This document shows, one piece after another, positions 38,475-51,364 of a DNA stretch of 64,000 nt. The notes beneath the pieces are model-generated. The model was not told where the DNA came from and made no database searches. It saw only the letters and a program-made list of their open reading frames with translations. The position numbers were made by a program, and so were the translations under genes. This DNA is from Pithys albifrons albifrons. Its lineage: Eukaryota > Chordata > Aves > Passeriformes > Thamnophilidae. Location of the stretch: NCBI RefSeq assembly GCF_047495875.1, contig NC_092463.1, forward strand, positions 36,087,724 through 36,151,723. Direction: 5' to 3'. Positions within the stretch are counted from its first letter, which is position 1. Every line of letters begins with the position of its first letter.

Positions 38475-39000
38475 GTCAGATCAAGTTAAACTGCTTCTGA
38501 GAGATGTTTATCTAACCTGTTCTTAAAGGCCTTCTATGATAGAACACCACTGCCTTTTTAAATGAAAAGTTAGGAGACCTTTTACTAAAGCTTAAACTGT
38601 CTCCTTTGTAACTTAAACCAATTCCTTCTTCTTTCAGCTACAGTAGATATGACCAAGTTAGTCTCTCTCTTGGCAGCAATTCATAATTTTTGTGAAAGGC
38701 TCTTCTCTAGGACTGATCTTTCAGCTTCCATCAATATTTCTGCAACTCAGCAAGTCTTCTGGCTCCTTGTTCTTCTCATTCTTCTCTGGATTTCTTCCAG
38801 GTGGTTTACATCTTTACTGGAGTGCAATGCTGAAAGCAGGACAGTTCCCTAGCCACAGCCTTCCAGTGCAAGACAGAGCAGAAGTACTATTTCAGAGGTC
38901 CTGTATAAGATAGACCTCCTATTTGCTGCACTAACAAGACATTGTTGACTCATGTTCAAGTCTCACCCGACTGCTTTGATTCACCCCAGGTTTTTTTTCT
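38475..39000 (-). repeat. Ancient CR1 (CR1-L/L3-like) 3' part
   Basis: The plus strand shows the antisense order of an old CR1 3' ORF: 'tttatctaacctgttcttaaa', 'accaattccttctt', 'ttctctggatttcttccag', 'acatctttactggagtgc', and 'agcagaagtactatttc'. It is strongly diverged and has no usable frame. Ends are approximate. Confidence 0.65.
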
Positions 39001-39521
39001 GCTATGTCATCATTAGGTTCTTTTGTACTTGTGCAGACAAAACTCCTTACTGAGTTGCATCCCATGAGATTGGAAACAGTCAGTTTCCACAAAATCAGAC
39101 ATCACAATTCTTTTTCCACAGAAAGAACAGATCTGCATCTCTCTGCTTTTTAAAGGACACAGGTGGCCAAATTTTAAGAAGCAGCAAAAGTGAGATTCAG
39201 CATAACGTACCAGTTCTTAGAATCAATATACCTGTTCAACTTTTGTAATATTGTTAACAAGTTCTACAGCTGCACAAGCTCTTCAGTGCTTTAGCAGCTA
39301 AGATAAACACTGGCAGTTGAGAGGGACAGTTTCTTGGGAGCATCACTCACAGCTGTCTTTCATCATGCAAAGCAACTTCTGCTCTTTTAGATTACCTTGC
39401 AGAGTCAGGCACATTCAGATCATCCATAATAAGCACGATTAAAAATGCCTGAGCAAGATAGGAACAGTGAAGAACAATGGCACAAAAATCAAGTGCTTTA
39501 ATTGAATGTCTGTTAAAGAGG

Positions 39522-39690
39522 GCAGTTTTATATTAGATACAAGGAAGAAACTCCGTAACGTGAGGGTGGCGAGACTCTGGAACTTGTTGCCCCAAGAAAT
39601 TGTGGGTGCCTCATTCCTGAAAGTGTCCAGGACCAGGTTGAATGGGGCTTTGACCAACCTGCTCAACTGGAAGGTGTCTCTAAAGCTATA
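39522..39690 (+). repeat. CR1 3' fragment
   Basis: It reads 'agatacaaggaagaaactcc', 'gtgagggtggcgagactctgg', then 'gttgaatggggctttgacc', matching the end of the CR1 ORF ('[11 protein letters not shown]' region). The 3' UTR is missing or unrecognisable. Confidence 0.75.
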
Positions 39691-42600
39691 TCCTTTGCTC
39701 ACACTTGGTCACAATCATTGGCTTGAAAATGAATACGAAGCCTCAAAATTTGCTGAAAACAGTATTGTCATTTATGCACACAGAGCTGTGGTGCCCTGAT
39801 TCTTGTTCAGGGACACTGAAATCCTTCAGTGTACCAGCAAAAAAGTGGCATTAAATCAAAAACTAAACCGGAAACTAAGATGTACTTCAGACAACAAGTT
39901 AAAAACTTCCAGACAGTACTGACAGATTCAAGCATGGCTTAAAAGACTGAAAGACAAAAGTCCCTCCTCCCCGGTCTCTGGCTATTTCTGGCCTGTGAAC
40001 CAGATTCAAGGTATGGGGGAGCCTGGAAGATCTCTTTGGAGCCAGAGAGAGAAAGCAGAACATGAGAAGAGGCTTTATCATGCATTTCCGTTATAATAGC
40101 CAAAATACCCTTCTGTTCTTTCTCATATATCCTACAGAGAGCACAACTGAAGTGTGAAGAACTGTTAAATGGATTTAGTAATAGTATTGATCTTCCGTCA
40201 TTTAAGAAGGGACTCAGCTTAATCAGATCTGTTAGAAGTGTCTCATTATTTACTTTGCCAAAGGAAAGGATTAGATATCAGAGTAAGAAAAGGCCCTTCT
40301 GCAGGCATGGGTTTGCTCTGCAGGATGAAAATCTATCCATTTACTCTTACCTGCATAGGTATTTAAATAGGAAAGAATCCAAACAAATCTCCATGAGACT
40401 CTGCCTGGAGGAATTAGTAGAGCAGCAATAAAGAGAGGTAGACTCAGCAACACAGCAAACCAGTCCTTAGTATTCCAACACCCTGATTTAGCTCCATAAT
40501 CTGGTCACATAAGCATTGATGGCAGAAATTGTATTGTTGGTGACAGTCAGAGACAGACTGAAAAGTTTTCACCTGCTGAAGTGTGATCCTGCTACTGAGA
40601 TACAAAGTGATGTTTACTTGCAGGCTGAACACATCTGACTGGGAAGCAACACTGAGAAAGAATAAATCAGAAACCCTCTAATGATATTTTTCCAGTCACC
40701 TCTGAGACAACTGAAAATTGTCTTATCACAGCATTGCCTGTAATGCCCCTGCCTCAGGAAATACTGAGATAGTTTAATTTCCTTGACACTTAAAGCCGTA
40801 ACTTCCCAATTGTAGCAACTGTACAATTGGATACTCAGCATGAGCTGGGTCTACCAGCAGAGCAATGTATTTCAGGCTGAACATAACCAGTGACTTTGCA
40901 GTGAGATTTCTTTTGCAGTGAGAATTTTTCTTGTTAAAGTCTCAGAAATTAACAATATATTCTAGGATAGGCACACTCACACACATATATACTTGCATGA
41001 TAACCATGATGAATAATCTGGTTTGATTTGGCTTGCAGGAGATACATTAAACAGCTAATCCAATTCTATGCAAACTATACCAGTTTCTACTGCTGAATTC
41101 CACAAACAATAGAGAGAATTCAAGAACCTCTGTATTTTTCATCAATGGAAAGATTTCTTATTAGTTCTTTTTTAAGTACGTCTTTTTGGAGACTTTTACT
41201 TAAAACACCTTGTTTAAAACAGGAAGCTTGCAGGCAGCTTACATTTTTGGATCAATATTGGTCTGCCTTGCTCAGCACTGTCATTGTATTTACACATCCT
41301 TACCCACAGCTGCATTTAGTCATGGCTTTGCCATGTCTCTGGCAGATTTGTAGCAAAATCAATGGAACGTTATTTGGGACATGAAGGTTTTGGACATCCC
41401 CTATGTCCTAAGTACTTATGTGAGAAAAAGAAAGTACACAAAACCAAATGACCAACAAAGGGTTAATTCTTTCATTTTCTAACCATAAGAAACCTTCTTC
41501 CAGGACAGAGATGGGTTAGCATGCGAGCAGGGTTTCTGCTTGGAACAGCACAGGCAGCCAATGTAGCGTTCAAAGCACAAGGACATCGCTCTCTGAATCA
41601 GAGACAGCTTCAGCATGGCAAGAAAAGACACTGCTAAATTCTAACAGAAACCTGAAAGCCACTGACAAGGCCACAGCTTGTGCCAAAGTGGCATAGAGCA
41701 GCAGAGGGTGTGCCCTTCTGCCATGGCAGCTCCAGCACTGGAGAAATGCCCCAGGCTGGGGGCTGCTCCCAGGGCTGGCAGCGATGGCTGGGGGCGTGGA
41801 GGGTGAAGAGGAAGAGGAGTGGGAATGTAAATTCTCACTCCTTGTACAACCAGTGGATTTCACCTGGCAGTCACTACCAGATGATAAATCTGGCAGAAAA
41901 GGAACACAGGTTTTTTTAGTGTTCCTATTAAGAAGGTGACAGCATTGGAAAGCTGCTATTTATTATTTACCTATGCTGCAGTATGTTATATACTTTAGTC
42001 TGACATTAGAGTCCAGTATCTCAGAGATTTTTAAGAAACCTGTACTTTTGAAATTCTGATGTAGATTCAAAAAGCTTGCAGAGGCAGGAGTAGCCAGCTT
42101 CTACAAATACCTTTTCTGATTACAGGAATTCTATGTGGAGAGTAGCTTGGTCTAAAAAGAGAACTTTCCCTTTATGCTCAACTATCCATTTTGTACAATA
42201 ATTAAATGTCTGCTGAAAAACTGTCTTGTGATCTGTTGCAATAAAAGGAATATGTTTGATCACAGCTTGGTTGTGCCCACTGAAATGCTGCAGGCCACAG
42301 CCTCAAGGGCTGAAAGCCTGACAATGTTCCTTCTTCGAGCACCCCTCATTCATTTAGAAATGTTTTGGGCCCCTTGGACATTTTGTCTCCAGTGCCAGAG
42401 CCCTTTCCTTTCTGAAGTAAAAGCCTTCAAGCTTCCACTGCTGGAATATTTTTACAGGGAGGGGTACCTTGCGCTTTCTATGAAGTTTGTAACCTCCTTC
42501 CCAGATTTCATGCTCTCTATTATATCCACACCCAATCACAAAAATAGGCAGCAGGTTTGATTTCACAAGTTCAGTCTAAACCCAACTGACATGGCAGGAG

Positions 42601-45600
42601 CGGGGGAGATGCTTCTATCATATCCTCTCTGCACTGCACCTTTGCATCTGAGGGAGGACCAGGCATTTTTTGAAAGCAATCTACTTCAGCACGATCCAAA
42701 CAGCAATTAAATGCTCTACTTTCCTCATTTGTCATCACATTTAATCTAAATCAAGTCTTACAGCCTAAAAACAGATATTCCTTAGAAGTGCAGATAATTA
42801 AGCACAAGTAAACTGCCATTTTTAGAACTGTATTTTATAATAAGCAACTGTTATTCAGATTGTTAATATCATCAGAAGTGAGGAGGTAATTTTGGTTTGG
42901 TTTTAAAAACCCCAATTTTTTTAGTGATGCTGAGAAGCAAACCACAGTTGTTCTGGGTTGTACTCCAGTGACTGCTGCAATGGCAGCTGTAACACCCTCT
43001 TGGGAACTACAAAGAAAGAATGTGCTGTTCAGAGCTGGGTGTGGGTGTCTCTCCCAGCTCACTCATGCTTGGGTGAACGTGTGAGAAAGGACATGAACGC
43101 ACAGGCACATATACACTGTAGAGGTATTTTATATTGCCCTCAACCTTATCCCACCTGCTAAAGGAGATTGTTGAAAAATGGCCTCAGAAGCTCAACGCGT
43201 AGCTCTTACAGCCTTTCCTTGGCTATTTGCTTCCCCACTGAAACTGATTTTAGTTCTACATCAGACTTGCTCTCATGTCAATTAACTGCATCAACTTCTC
43301 TTTAGAAATGGGTGACCCAATGACATCAGTAGATCCCTGGTCTCTCCCATGGCCCCTGCTCTTCAGCTCAGAGAAGCATGTGTCTCATTGGCTCCTCACC
43401 AGTTCAGCTACTCACACCCTGCCCTCAGCCTTACCCATGGGCAATATGACTGGCATGCCAAACCTTTTACATTTCACTGTTCATTGGCACAAAGAGGTTG
43501 TTTATTGGAGTGATGCCCAGAATATCATCTGTCTTTGTTGAACACACATAAGTAAGAGAGGGCAAGGGCATAAGGAGAGAAGAAATTTAAACTTGTGTCG
43601 AAGTCTTGCCTCTCTCTCTCTTATCTGTGCAGGAGACTGTTATCTATGTTATCTATCCCACCTACCTGTTAGCAGAGGTCAGACATTACCTTCCTCTCCT
43701 TGTCCCTCACTGGAGCTAGAACAACAAAAGGACTGGGTATGAGAAGGATGTGTTCAGTCCATAATGCCAATCAGAGGGTCATTAAATGAGATCAAGACTC
43801 AGGAATTAACACTGAGTAGCTACTAGGAACACCTGGTACTTGACAAAGTGAAATGTGCAGAAGAGCATCAAAGAAAGCTTCCAGGGTAAAGGCAGTACCA
43901 GGATATAGGATGCACAAAGGCTCCTGTCCCCTCACTCATTTCCCCATCAGTGGAGAACAGAAACATACAATGACAGCTCAGGACTGAAGTCCATCTCTCC
44001 TGTATCATTCACCTCCTTTAGCTGCTATGCTGGGTCCTAAGCAGTGTAGAGAAGACAGGACTTTCTTCCTTAGGTTATGAGGAAAGCCTTGTTCCTTTCC
44101 CCACCAAAAGGTATTTTGCCATTTTGGGGGTTTTTTGATAGCATTTGATGTTAAGCCACAGGCAACTCTATTTCCAGTCTCAGATCCTTTTCTGACCTTC
44201 TGCTCTCAACCAGCATTTCCCTGCTCCTTTCATGTTGATAAAACATATTCCTTTTCTTCGAATCAATAAAGCTTTATTTGGGATGGCATCTTTATATAAA
44301 CTGTATTCTCAAATGCCTGTGAATACCTCCAGATCATGGCCTATATCTCGGACAAAGTACTGCAAGCAGTAAATATTGTATGGAATGAAAACATTCAATC
44401 ACACTTTATTTGTTTCACCGAACCTCATGTTATTGATTCCTTACCTTTTCTGCAGCTCACAGATTTTGTATCTGCATACTTTTCCTCTCCCCTCAAATGC
44501 TAATGTTGCCCAGCTCTGTCTTTTATGTGCGTCTGATTATAGAAGCATGAAATCCTCAGGAAGGAAGATTTTCTCAATTAAAATACGTGCCCAGCCTATA
44601 TGTGCAATGGGCATTTGAGACGCTCAGCTAGATAGATAGCTCCTTACCTCCCTGTATATCTAATCTCATTAGTTCTACCTCATTTATACCTCATTTATCT
44701 AAAATATTGCTTATTCAGAATTGGTTCTGAGTGTTGACTTCAAATTATCAGCACTCGTGTACCATGCTACTGTAAGAGGTACAAGAAGCATACACTGAAG
44801 GACTGGTACCTGACCCAAAAAGGACATTTTAAGGCCAGACTTGACAATGTCTCAGGTCAGTAACATCATGAAAATGGCCACTCTGTAGTAGGAAGAGGAT
44901 GAAAGGCACAGGTGGCCTCCTGGGGACACTAAAAGGGAAAATGATAGATAGTTCTTCCCCAGCAAAGCTTCAGACCCTCTATGTCCTATTCCTATGACAA
45001 CCTCCCAGCCCCTGCTTCCCTGTCTCCACACCCACTGATGCAGGGGTACCAATACTGACTTTTCCAGAAGCACCTCCTGTGTGCTCAGGATTGTCCCCCT
45101 GAAATGTGAGCTAAATAGGGGGCAAAATGGGAAGAACAGCTTCTGGAATTAAGATTTGGTTGTTTTTATATGACCAGAGAGTGTGGGAACAGGGATTTAA
45201 AAGTAGGAGCACATGCAGTGAAAACTAAAAGCAGCAAAGAGTCCAAACAATTTGGTTCCCCTCAGGACTCACTGATGTTAAGGCCAAGTTGCTAGACTGT
45301 GTAGCAGATAGCCACCAATTGCCAGTCCCTGGCTGAATCCCTGGATTGGGTGGACTCAGGAAGCCCAGCGCACATCTCTGAGGGGCTGGGACACTGCCAC
45401 CCCAACACCTCAGGGCTCAGCAAACAGCACAGAGATCATCTCTGGTGGTGTGCATAAGGGAACCCACGGCTCAGACTGCGTGGGCTCAGCACTGCAGTTC
45501 AGAGATGCTTCATGTAACACAGCACTGCCGAGGGCTGCTGACACTCACTGTGTATTTTAAGTTTCAACCAAGAGAAGTGCTTTATCATTCTGCACTCACA

Positions 45601-48600
45601 CACTGATCAGTAACCTTCCTTTATTAGCTAAAGTCTGCCCTGCAACACTCACAACAAAATGTTTGACTGATCCCTTGGGTAGAATGCAACATTTTCTTAG
45701 GAAACAATGATCAGCCCCAAAAAGTAGCCTCAACTTCTATATGTCATTATTCTTAATGGGCCATTAAAAGGCTCCTTCTTGTGCTACATTACTCAGTACC
45801 TAGCTATAGCATTTATCTCTTTCCTGCTAGTGCTGCTCTTAGAGCATCCCGTGCTTCCCTTAGACCTCTAGAGACATCCAGCCATTTTGTTTTAATATTA
45901 TTCTCCTTGCTAACAGCTGAATCTCTTGTCAAAGAGAGCCAGCTAAATTATACCTCAAGTGAAAAACATTAGCAGAAAATCGAAGAAGGGAGCTGTGGCC
46001 AGAGAAGGGAATTAAGAGGCAGGACTCCTAGGCTCTACTTCCAGTTCTGCTTAGAGCTTGCATCTTGGGAAAGATTTTTTACCTCCTTTTGCCTCAGTTT
46101 CTAAACTGTAAAATGATCCATGGAAAAGGTTTGTTTGAAATATTAAACAGTATTTGCAAAGATTCTGGATTTAAGGTACTAAATGCACTCACAAAAACGT
46201 CAATCTGCACTTTGGTACCCTTTAATCACACCACTTTCATCTAAAAATGGCAATTCTACGAATTTCCTTTCCCACACTCCATCCTCAACTTTTTCTCCCA
46301 TTAAGTTACGTGCACTAATTTAAATCGCAGACAGAAACATCAGTAGTGGATGTTAGGAAAGCAATTCTAACAGGAGAGATAGCAAGGTGATGATCATTTC
46401 CCCTGTAATGTATTTAGAGGAAAGAAATGCCTGCCCCACAATTACTCTGTGTAGCTGCCAAGCACTGCTGATCCTCAGGCCACACGGCTAGAAAGGAGGT
46501 CACAGCAGTGCACTGCTGTGGTTCCACGTCCTTCCTGCCAGAGTGGCTTTGCTGCTGTCTCTCACCCACCCTGCCTGCAGCACACCAGTTACCTCTCATC
46601 CTTCAGTAAGTGGCTTTGCCTTGCCTCCACAAGCTCCTGCACCCAAGGCCAGGAACAAGGACATGCTGCATGGCCTTGCTGAGTCAGGGGCTTCGTTCCA
46701 GTGTTGATGATGTGCACAGGCACTTCCCTTCCTTGGAGGAACACAACTTGTATCAGCAATCTTCACTTATCTGGCTCCCTCCTTGAATCTAGAGAAAGTA
46801 AAAGTTGTTGGGTTTGAGATATGCTATGGCTCTAACCACCCACAAGATGAGTAAGGGTAGCCAAAACACAATTCTCAGCTCACCGAGGAAATGTAGCCAG
46901 TGAACAACTTATAAAGAACAGGAGGTCTAGGAAGAAATTTTGGGGAAGTGGAAGCACATGATTTGCACATAATTTTGCATTTGAATCATGATGTTCACTG
47001 CCAGACAAAATCAGCGAAAGCCTTAACTGGTGACTGGCACAAAAATGACAAAAGGTTGATGAGCCTTGATAGAGAGGAAAAGAAGAAAAAACCTGAAAAG
47101 CTATTGGAATCAAAAACGAGCATCTGCAAGAACAAAGCCCAGTTCTGTGATAGTCATATGCTCACCTTGGTTATTATTTTGCACCTCATTACTAGCCTGT
47201 TATTTGTGACTATAAATGCAGGAAGTCAGCTCAGCTGGAAATAAATGCAATCTACACCAATTAGCAACTCATCTGCTCAAAAATGCAGAAAAAGGCATAG
47301 CTACATAAGCTGTAAAACTGAGTGCTGGTGGATGAGGCTCTGGAAACACATCCAAGAAGGTCAGGTGGGAACTGGGAAACAGAATGGGTACACATGGCAG
47401 CAAGAGGAGGTGGAGAAGGGTATGTAGGGGGTCATCACTCCCAGAGTTAGCAACAGGCGACAGGGTTTCATGGAGCTCAGTCAGAAGACTGGGATGTGCA
47501 GGCATCCTTATGTCAGATGACTCACTCTTGACTGAGGTGTAAGGCTGCTTGGCAAAAAACACTGAAATCCCAGGGACTCCTGAGAAAGCCAGCATTTTGC
47601 AGCTTCTGAAGGCATTAGCTGAGTGCTGGTAAGTCATTGAATGTGTGCTGTGAAATTCAAGTCCTTGGTGAAATGCAGTTTCTGCACAAACAGCATGCTG
47701 GATGAGGGGAGGGCAGCAAGGGGCAGGAACACAGCACAGCCCTGCTGCCCACAGATGCACAGCTCCCCACCCTGCCCACCAAAGCCAAACCAATCTATCC
47801 CACAGATCCCTGACAGCATCATCTCTTCTCTGCAGAGCCCTCCTCCAGTGCGGTTCAGGCTGCAGAACCCAGATGGGAGTTGTGGATGTTTTCCTTTCTA
47901 TCCACAGAAGCACTTTCATCTTTCAGCTGCCAAAGAGGCATGTGGATCCTGACAGCAAAACAATGAGCAAGTCTATCAGCCAGACATATCAAGGACACAC
48001 ACATGTTTAAGCCTCACTCTAATTCCCAGTCCTTATCTGACCATATGCAGCTGTACAGTCCGTTGAAGAGTCTGAACTGCTCCCCGACCCTGTTTGTGTC
48101 CAGGGTGATGATCATCGACCTGCCTGGGTCTGCTGTGAGCTGCCTGGCCCAACACCCTGGCAGCAGCCCTGCCCTTTCAGCAGCTACCTCAGACTAATGA
48201 CAAGGGGTGTTGAATGGAAAGGGAGTTGTGACAACGCATGGGGACCCTTGTGACTTGTCATCTGCTGTTGTGGTTCTTCCCACTTCCCCTTCATCTGCTC
48301 TGAACTGGCACCAAGTGTGCAACATCAGAGACTGCTTCTTGCCTAATAATAATGCAAGAAACCTATAAGCTATTTTAAAATAAAGACTGAGTACTCTGAA
48401 AGATGAGGGACTGGGGCAAGGAATATAACTAAAAAAATAAAACAGGAAAGAAAATACACACATATTCCCAGGCTCTTTCAATACAAGCTCCAGAAAGGTT
48501 ATGAAAGATGGTGTTCACATCCACTTCCTGCTGCTGTTTGGAGCTTGTGCATAGTCCTGGAGATAAGAAGCTTCAAACCCTGGGATAGATGCCCTCAGCC

Positions 48601-50193
48601 TCTCTGGGCAGTGTCCTTCTGTTCTGCCCAGGAGAAAACCAACCAGCAATAAAAAGAGCATGCAATCAGCTGTAATTAAAACCCACCACCATTCCACCTA
48701 CCAGCAAAGGGAAGGGCTTCATACAAAATGTCCCCTACTCCCACAGAGAGGTCTCTGTCCTCATGAGCCTCCTGAGAAGCAGGAGTCCTAGTCTCGCAGG
48801 GAGGGAAACTGAAGGGTGCTCATGCTAACCAAAGGTTGCCAAGTCATTGTGTGGCTGGGTTGGGAGCAGATACGTGCCATGTCATTTGTATTGCCCACAA
48901 AATACATCCTTTAAGTGTACAACAGGTCTTGAATAGGGTAGTGTCTTCCATGTTGTGACTGAGCAAGGGCACCCATAATCTACACAGCACAGGGCTGCAC
49001 AGCACTTGGTGTGCTAGAGTGGCTGATGGCTACCACAGGACCTGAGCAAATCAAACCTAATGACCTCTCTGAGAAAGGCTTCTTTACCACAATGTCCAGT
49101 GCCTGTGCAATAAGAGAAACTCTTTTATTTTTGGCCTGTCAGTGACACAGCATAGCATGGAGCTGTAGATACGGGAAATTTTCTTGGGCTTTAAAGTGCT
49201 GAAATTAAACAGTCATTGCAGCAAATTTTGTCCTTCAAATTCTTGAAGCTGGACACAGACCATCACATCATGAGTCATACAGCAGCACAAACTTGCTGTC
49301 TATATCCTGGGTTGCCTTTTTACAGTAAATCCACCTCCTTACCAGCCTGTCACAGCACAAAGCATTTAGCAATGAATAATATTTCTGCACCAGTAGGAAC
49401 ATCCCCTACAGTATGAGGATGCAAACAGTTTCTTCCTGGCAATCCGTAGCACAGCCGCCAGAGGCTACCAATCTGAGCTGGAGCCTCAGTGTTATTTTAA
49501 GCACTGTTCCCAGCTGCAGCAGCTCTGTGTTCACCAAAACCCTCCTAGAAAGGAAGAAAACTAGCCAGGCCATATGGTGGCTTCCAGGGAGATCAAGTGT
49601 TGACTTTTCTCAGCATGTCGTCAGGATAAAATTAATCCACGTTTTAGCATGGCCGGTGAAGAATCCTGTGCACCTTGCATGTTCAAACCCATGTATTTTC
49701 TCTGTCCTTTTAATTAAATTAAATTCATGTCCCTCAAACTCCAGCCTGAAGCCAGGACCTAAAAGAATACTTCGTTTGTTACTATCACTGAACAAATATA
49801 TGGCACAGCTGCTGAGCTGCATTAAAAGCCAAAGGCAGGGACTTACCTGTGAGGATGAGGTCTTTGAGGGACACGAGCTTGGTGTCTGACACAGGAGAAT
49901 GCCAAGAAGACTTTGTGCACTCTGACTCACCCCTGGCTAGGTAGCCCACCCTCCTGCACACTTAGACAGACCCAGGGGTGGGCTTCAGAGAGCCCCAGAC
50001 TCAGAGAGGAAGCACTGATGCCACAGGGACAAACTCAAGTGAGCAGTGACACCCAAGGAGCACAGCCCATGCAGTGAGAGCGCTGTGCACACACATGTGC
50101 TGCCCAGGCAGAGGGGGGACACAGCTGTGCTGCACTTAACTGAGGGCTCTGTACTGCTTGCAAGCTTGCTGACGTACACATACATCTTTTTAC
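39691..50193. other. Intergenic, no gene seen
   Basis: Some 10.5 kb with no recognisable exon. A MIR piece lies near 46015-46190. The longest open frame, 216 codons on the minus strand at 47269-47919, has no domain and no related neighbour and is regarded as chance. Polyadenylation-like AATAAA motifs occur on both strands, as expected in AT-rich DNA. Confidence 0.5.
46015..46190 (+). repeat. MIR (CORE-SINE) fragment
   Basis: The order 'ctctacttccagttctgc', 'cttgggaaagatttt', 'cctccttttgcctcagtttc' and 'taaactgtaaaatg' follows the MIR core. It is moderately diverged. Confidence 0.6.
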
Positions 50194-51045
50194 GATCAGG
50201 TGACCCACCTGGTGGATGAGGGGAAGGCTGTGGATGTGGTCTATCTTGACTTCAGCAAGGCCTTTGACACTGTCTCCCATAATATACTCCTGGAAAAGCT
50301 GGTAGCCCATGGCCTGGACAAGTGTACCCTCTCCTGGATTAAGAGCTGGCTGGAGGGTCGGGCCCAGAGAGTGATGGTGAACGGAGCTGCATCCAGCTGG
50401 CGGCCAGTCACCAGTGGTGTTCCCCAGGGGTCTGTGTTGGGTCCAGTCCTGTTTAACATCTTTATCGATGATTTAGATGAGGGGATTGAGTCCATCATCA
50501 GCAAATTTGCAGATCTGCTGGAAGGCAGGAGGGCTCTGCAGAGGGATCTGGATAGACTTGAGAGATGGCCTGATTCCAATGGGATGAAGTTCAATAAGGC
50601 CAAGTGCCGGGTCCTGCACTTTGGCCACAACAACCCCCTGCAGCGCTACAGGCTGGGCACAGAGTGGCTGGAGAGCAGCCAGACAGAAAGGGACCTTGGA
50701 GTACTAATTGATAGGAAGCTCAACATGAGCCAACAGTGTGCCCAGGTGGCCAAGAAGGCCAATGGGATCCTGTCCTGTATCAAAAATAGCGTGGCCAGCA
50801 GGACCAGGGAAGTGATCCTTCCCCTGTACTCTGTGTTGGTGAGGCCACACCTTGAGTACTGTGTTCAGTTCTGGGCCCCTCAGTTCAGAAAGGATATTGA
50901 GGTGCTGGAGCGAGTCCAGAGAAGAGCAACAAGGCTGGTGAAGGGACTGGAGCACAAGTCCTATAGGGAGAGGCTGAGGGAGCTGGGGTTGTTTAGCCTG
51001 GAGAAGAGGAGGCTCAGAGGTGACCTCATCACTGTCTATAACTAG
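50194..51045 (+). pseudogene. CR1 reverse transcriptase remnant lacking the FADD core
   Basis: The frame begins in RT motif A ('[16 protein letters not shown]'), then '[20 protein letters not shown]', and should continue through 'FADDTKL'. Instead 'SKFAD' joins directly to 'LLEGRRAL' near 50513, an in-frame loss of roughly 8-10 codons that removes the second catalytic Asp and the following residues. The remainder ('[11 protein letters not shown]', '[12 protein letters not shown]', '[16 protein letters not shown]', '[18 protein letters not shown]') is a good CR1 C-terminus. TAG at 51043-51045 replaces an expected Tyr codon, and the reading continues beyond it until a frameshift near 51160. The protein could not polymerise. 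Confidence 0.9.
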
Positions 51046-51364
51046 CTGAAGGGAAGTTATAGCCAGGTGGGGGCTGGTCTCTTCTCCCAGGCACTCAGCA
51101 ATAGGACAAGGGGGCACGGGCTTAAGCTCTGCCAGGGGAAATTGAAGTTGGATATCAGAAAAAATTCTTTACAGAGAGAGTAATCAGGCATTGGAATGGG
51201 CTGCACAGAGAGGTGGTGGATTCACCATCCCTACAGATTTTTAAACGCAGATTGGACGTGGCGCTGAGTGCCATGATCTAGTAAATGGACTAGAGTTGAA
51301 CAAAGAGTTGGACTCGATGATCTTGGAGGCCTTTTCCAACCCAATTGATTCTATGATTCTATGA
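50194..51364 (+). mobile_element. CR1 LINE, 5'-truncated with intact 3' end
   Basis: A long CR1 copy starting inside the RT domain at '[14 protein letters not shown]' and running to the 3' terminus, which ends in two copies of 'attctatg'. This 3' repeat is the CR1 hallmark in birds. The 3' UTR contains 'gatgatcttggaggcctttt', as in avian CR1 subfamilies. No target-site duplication is evident, which is usual for CR1. The frame is interrupted by a stop at 51043-51045 and a frameshift near 51160. Confidence 0.95.

Noticed and set aside
47269..47919. A 216-codon open frame on the minus strand
   Set aside because: The translation is low in recognisable structure and rich in Trp, Ser and Cys, as expected from chance reading of GC-richer DNA. 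No neighbouring exon or known family fits.
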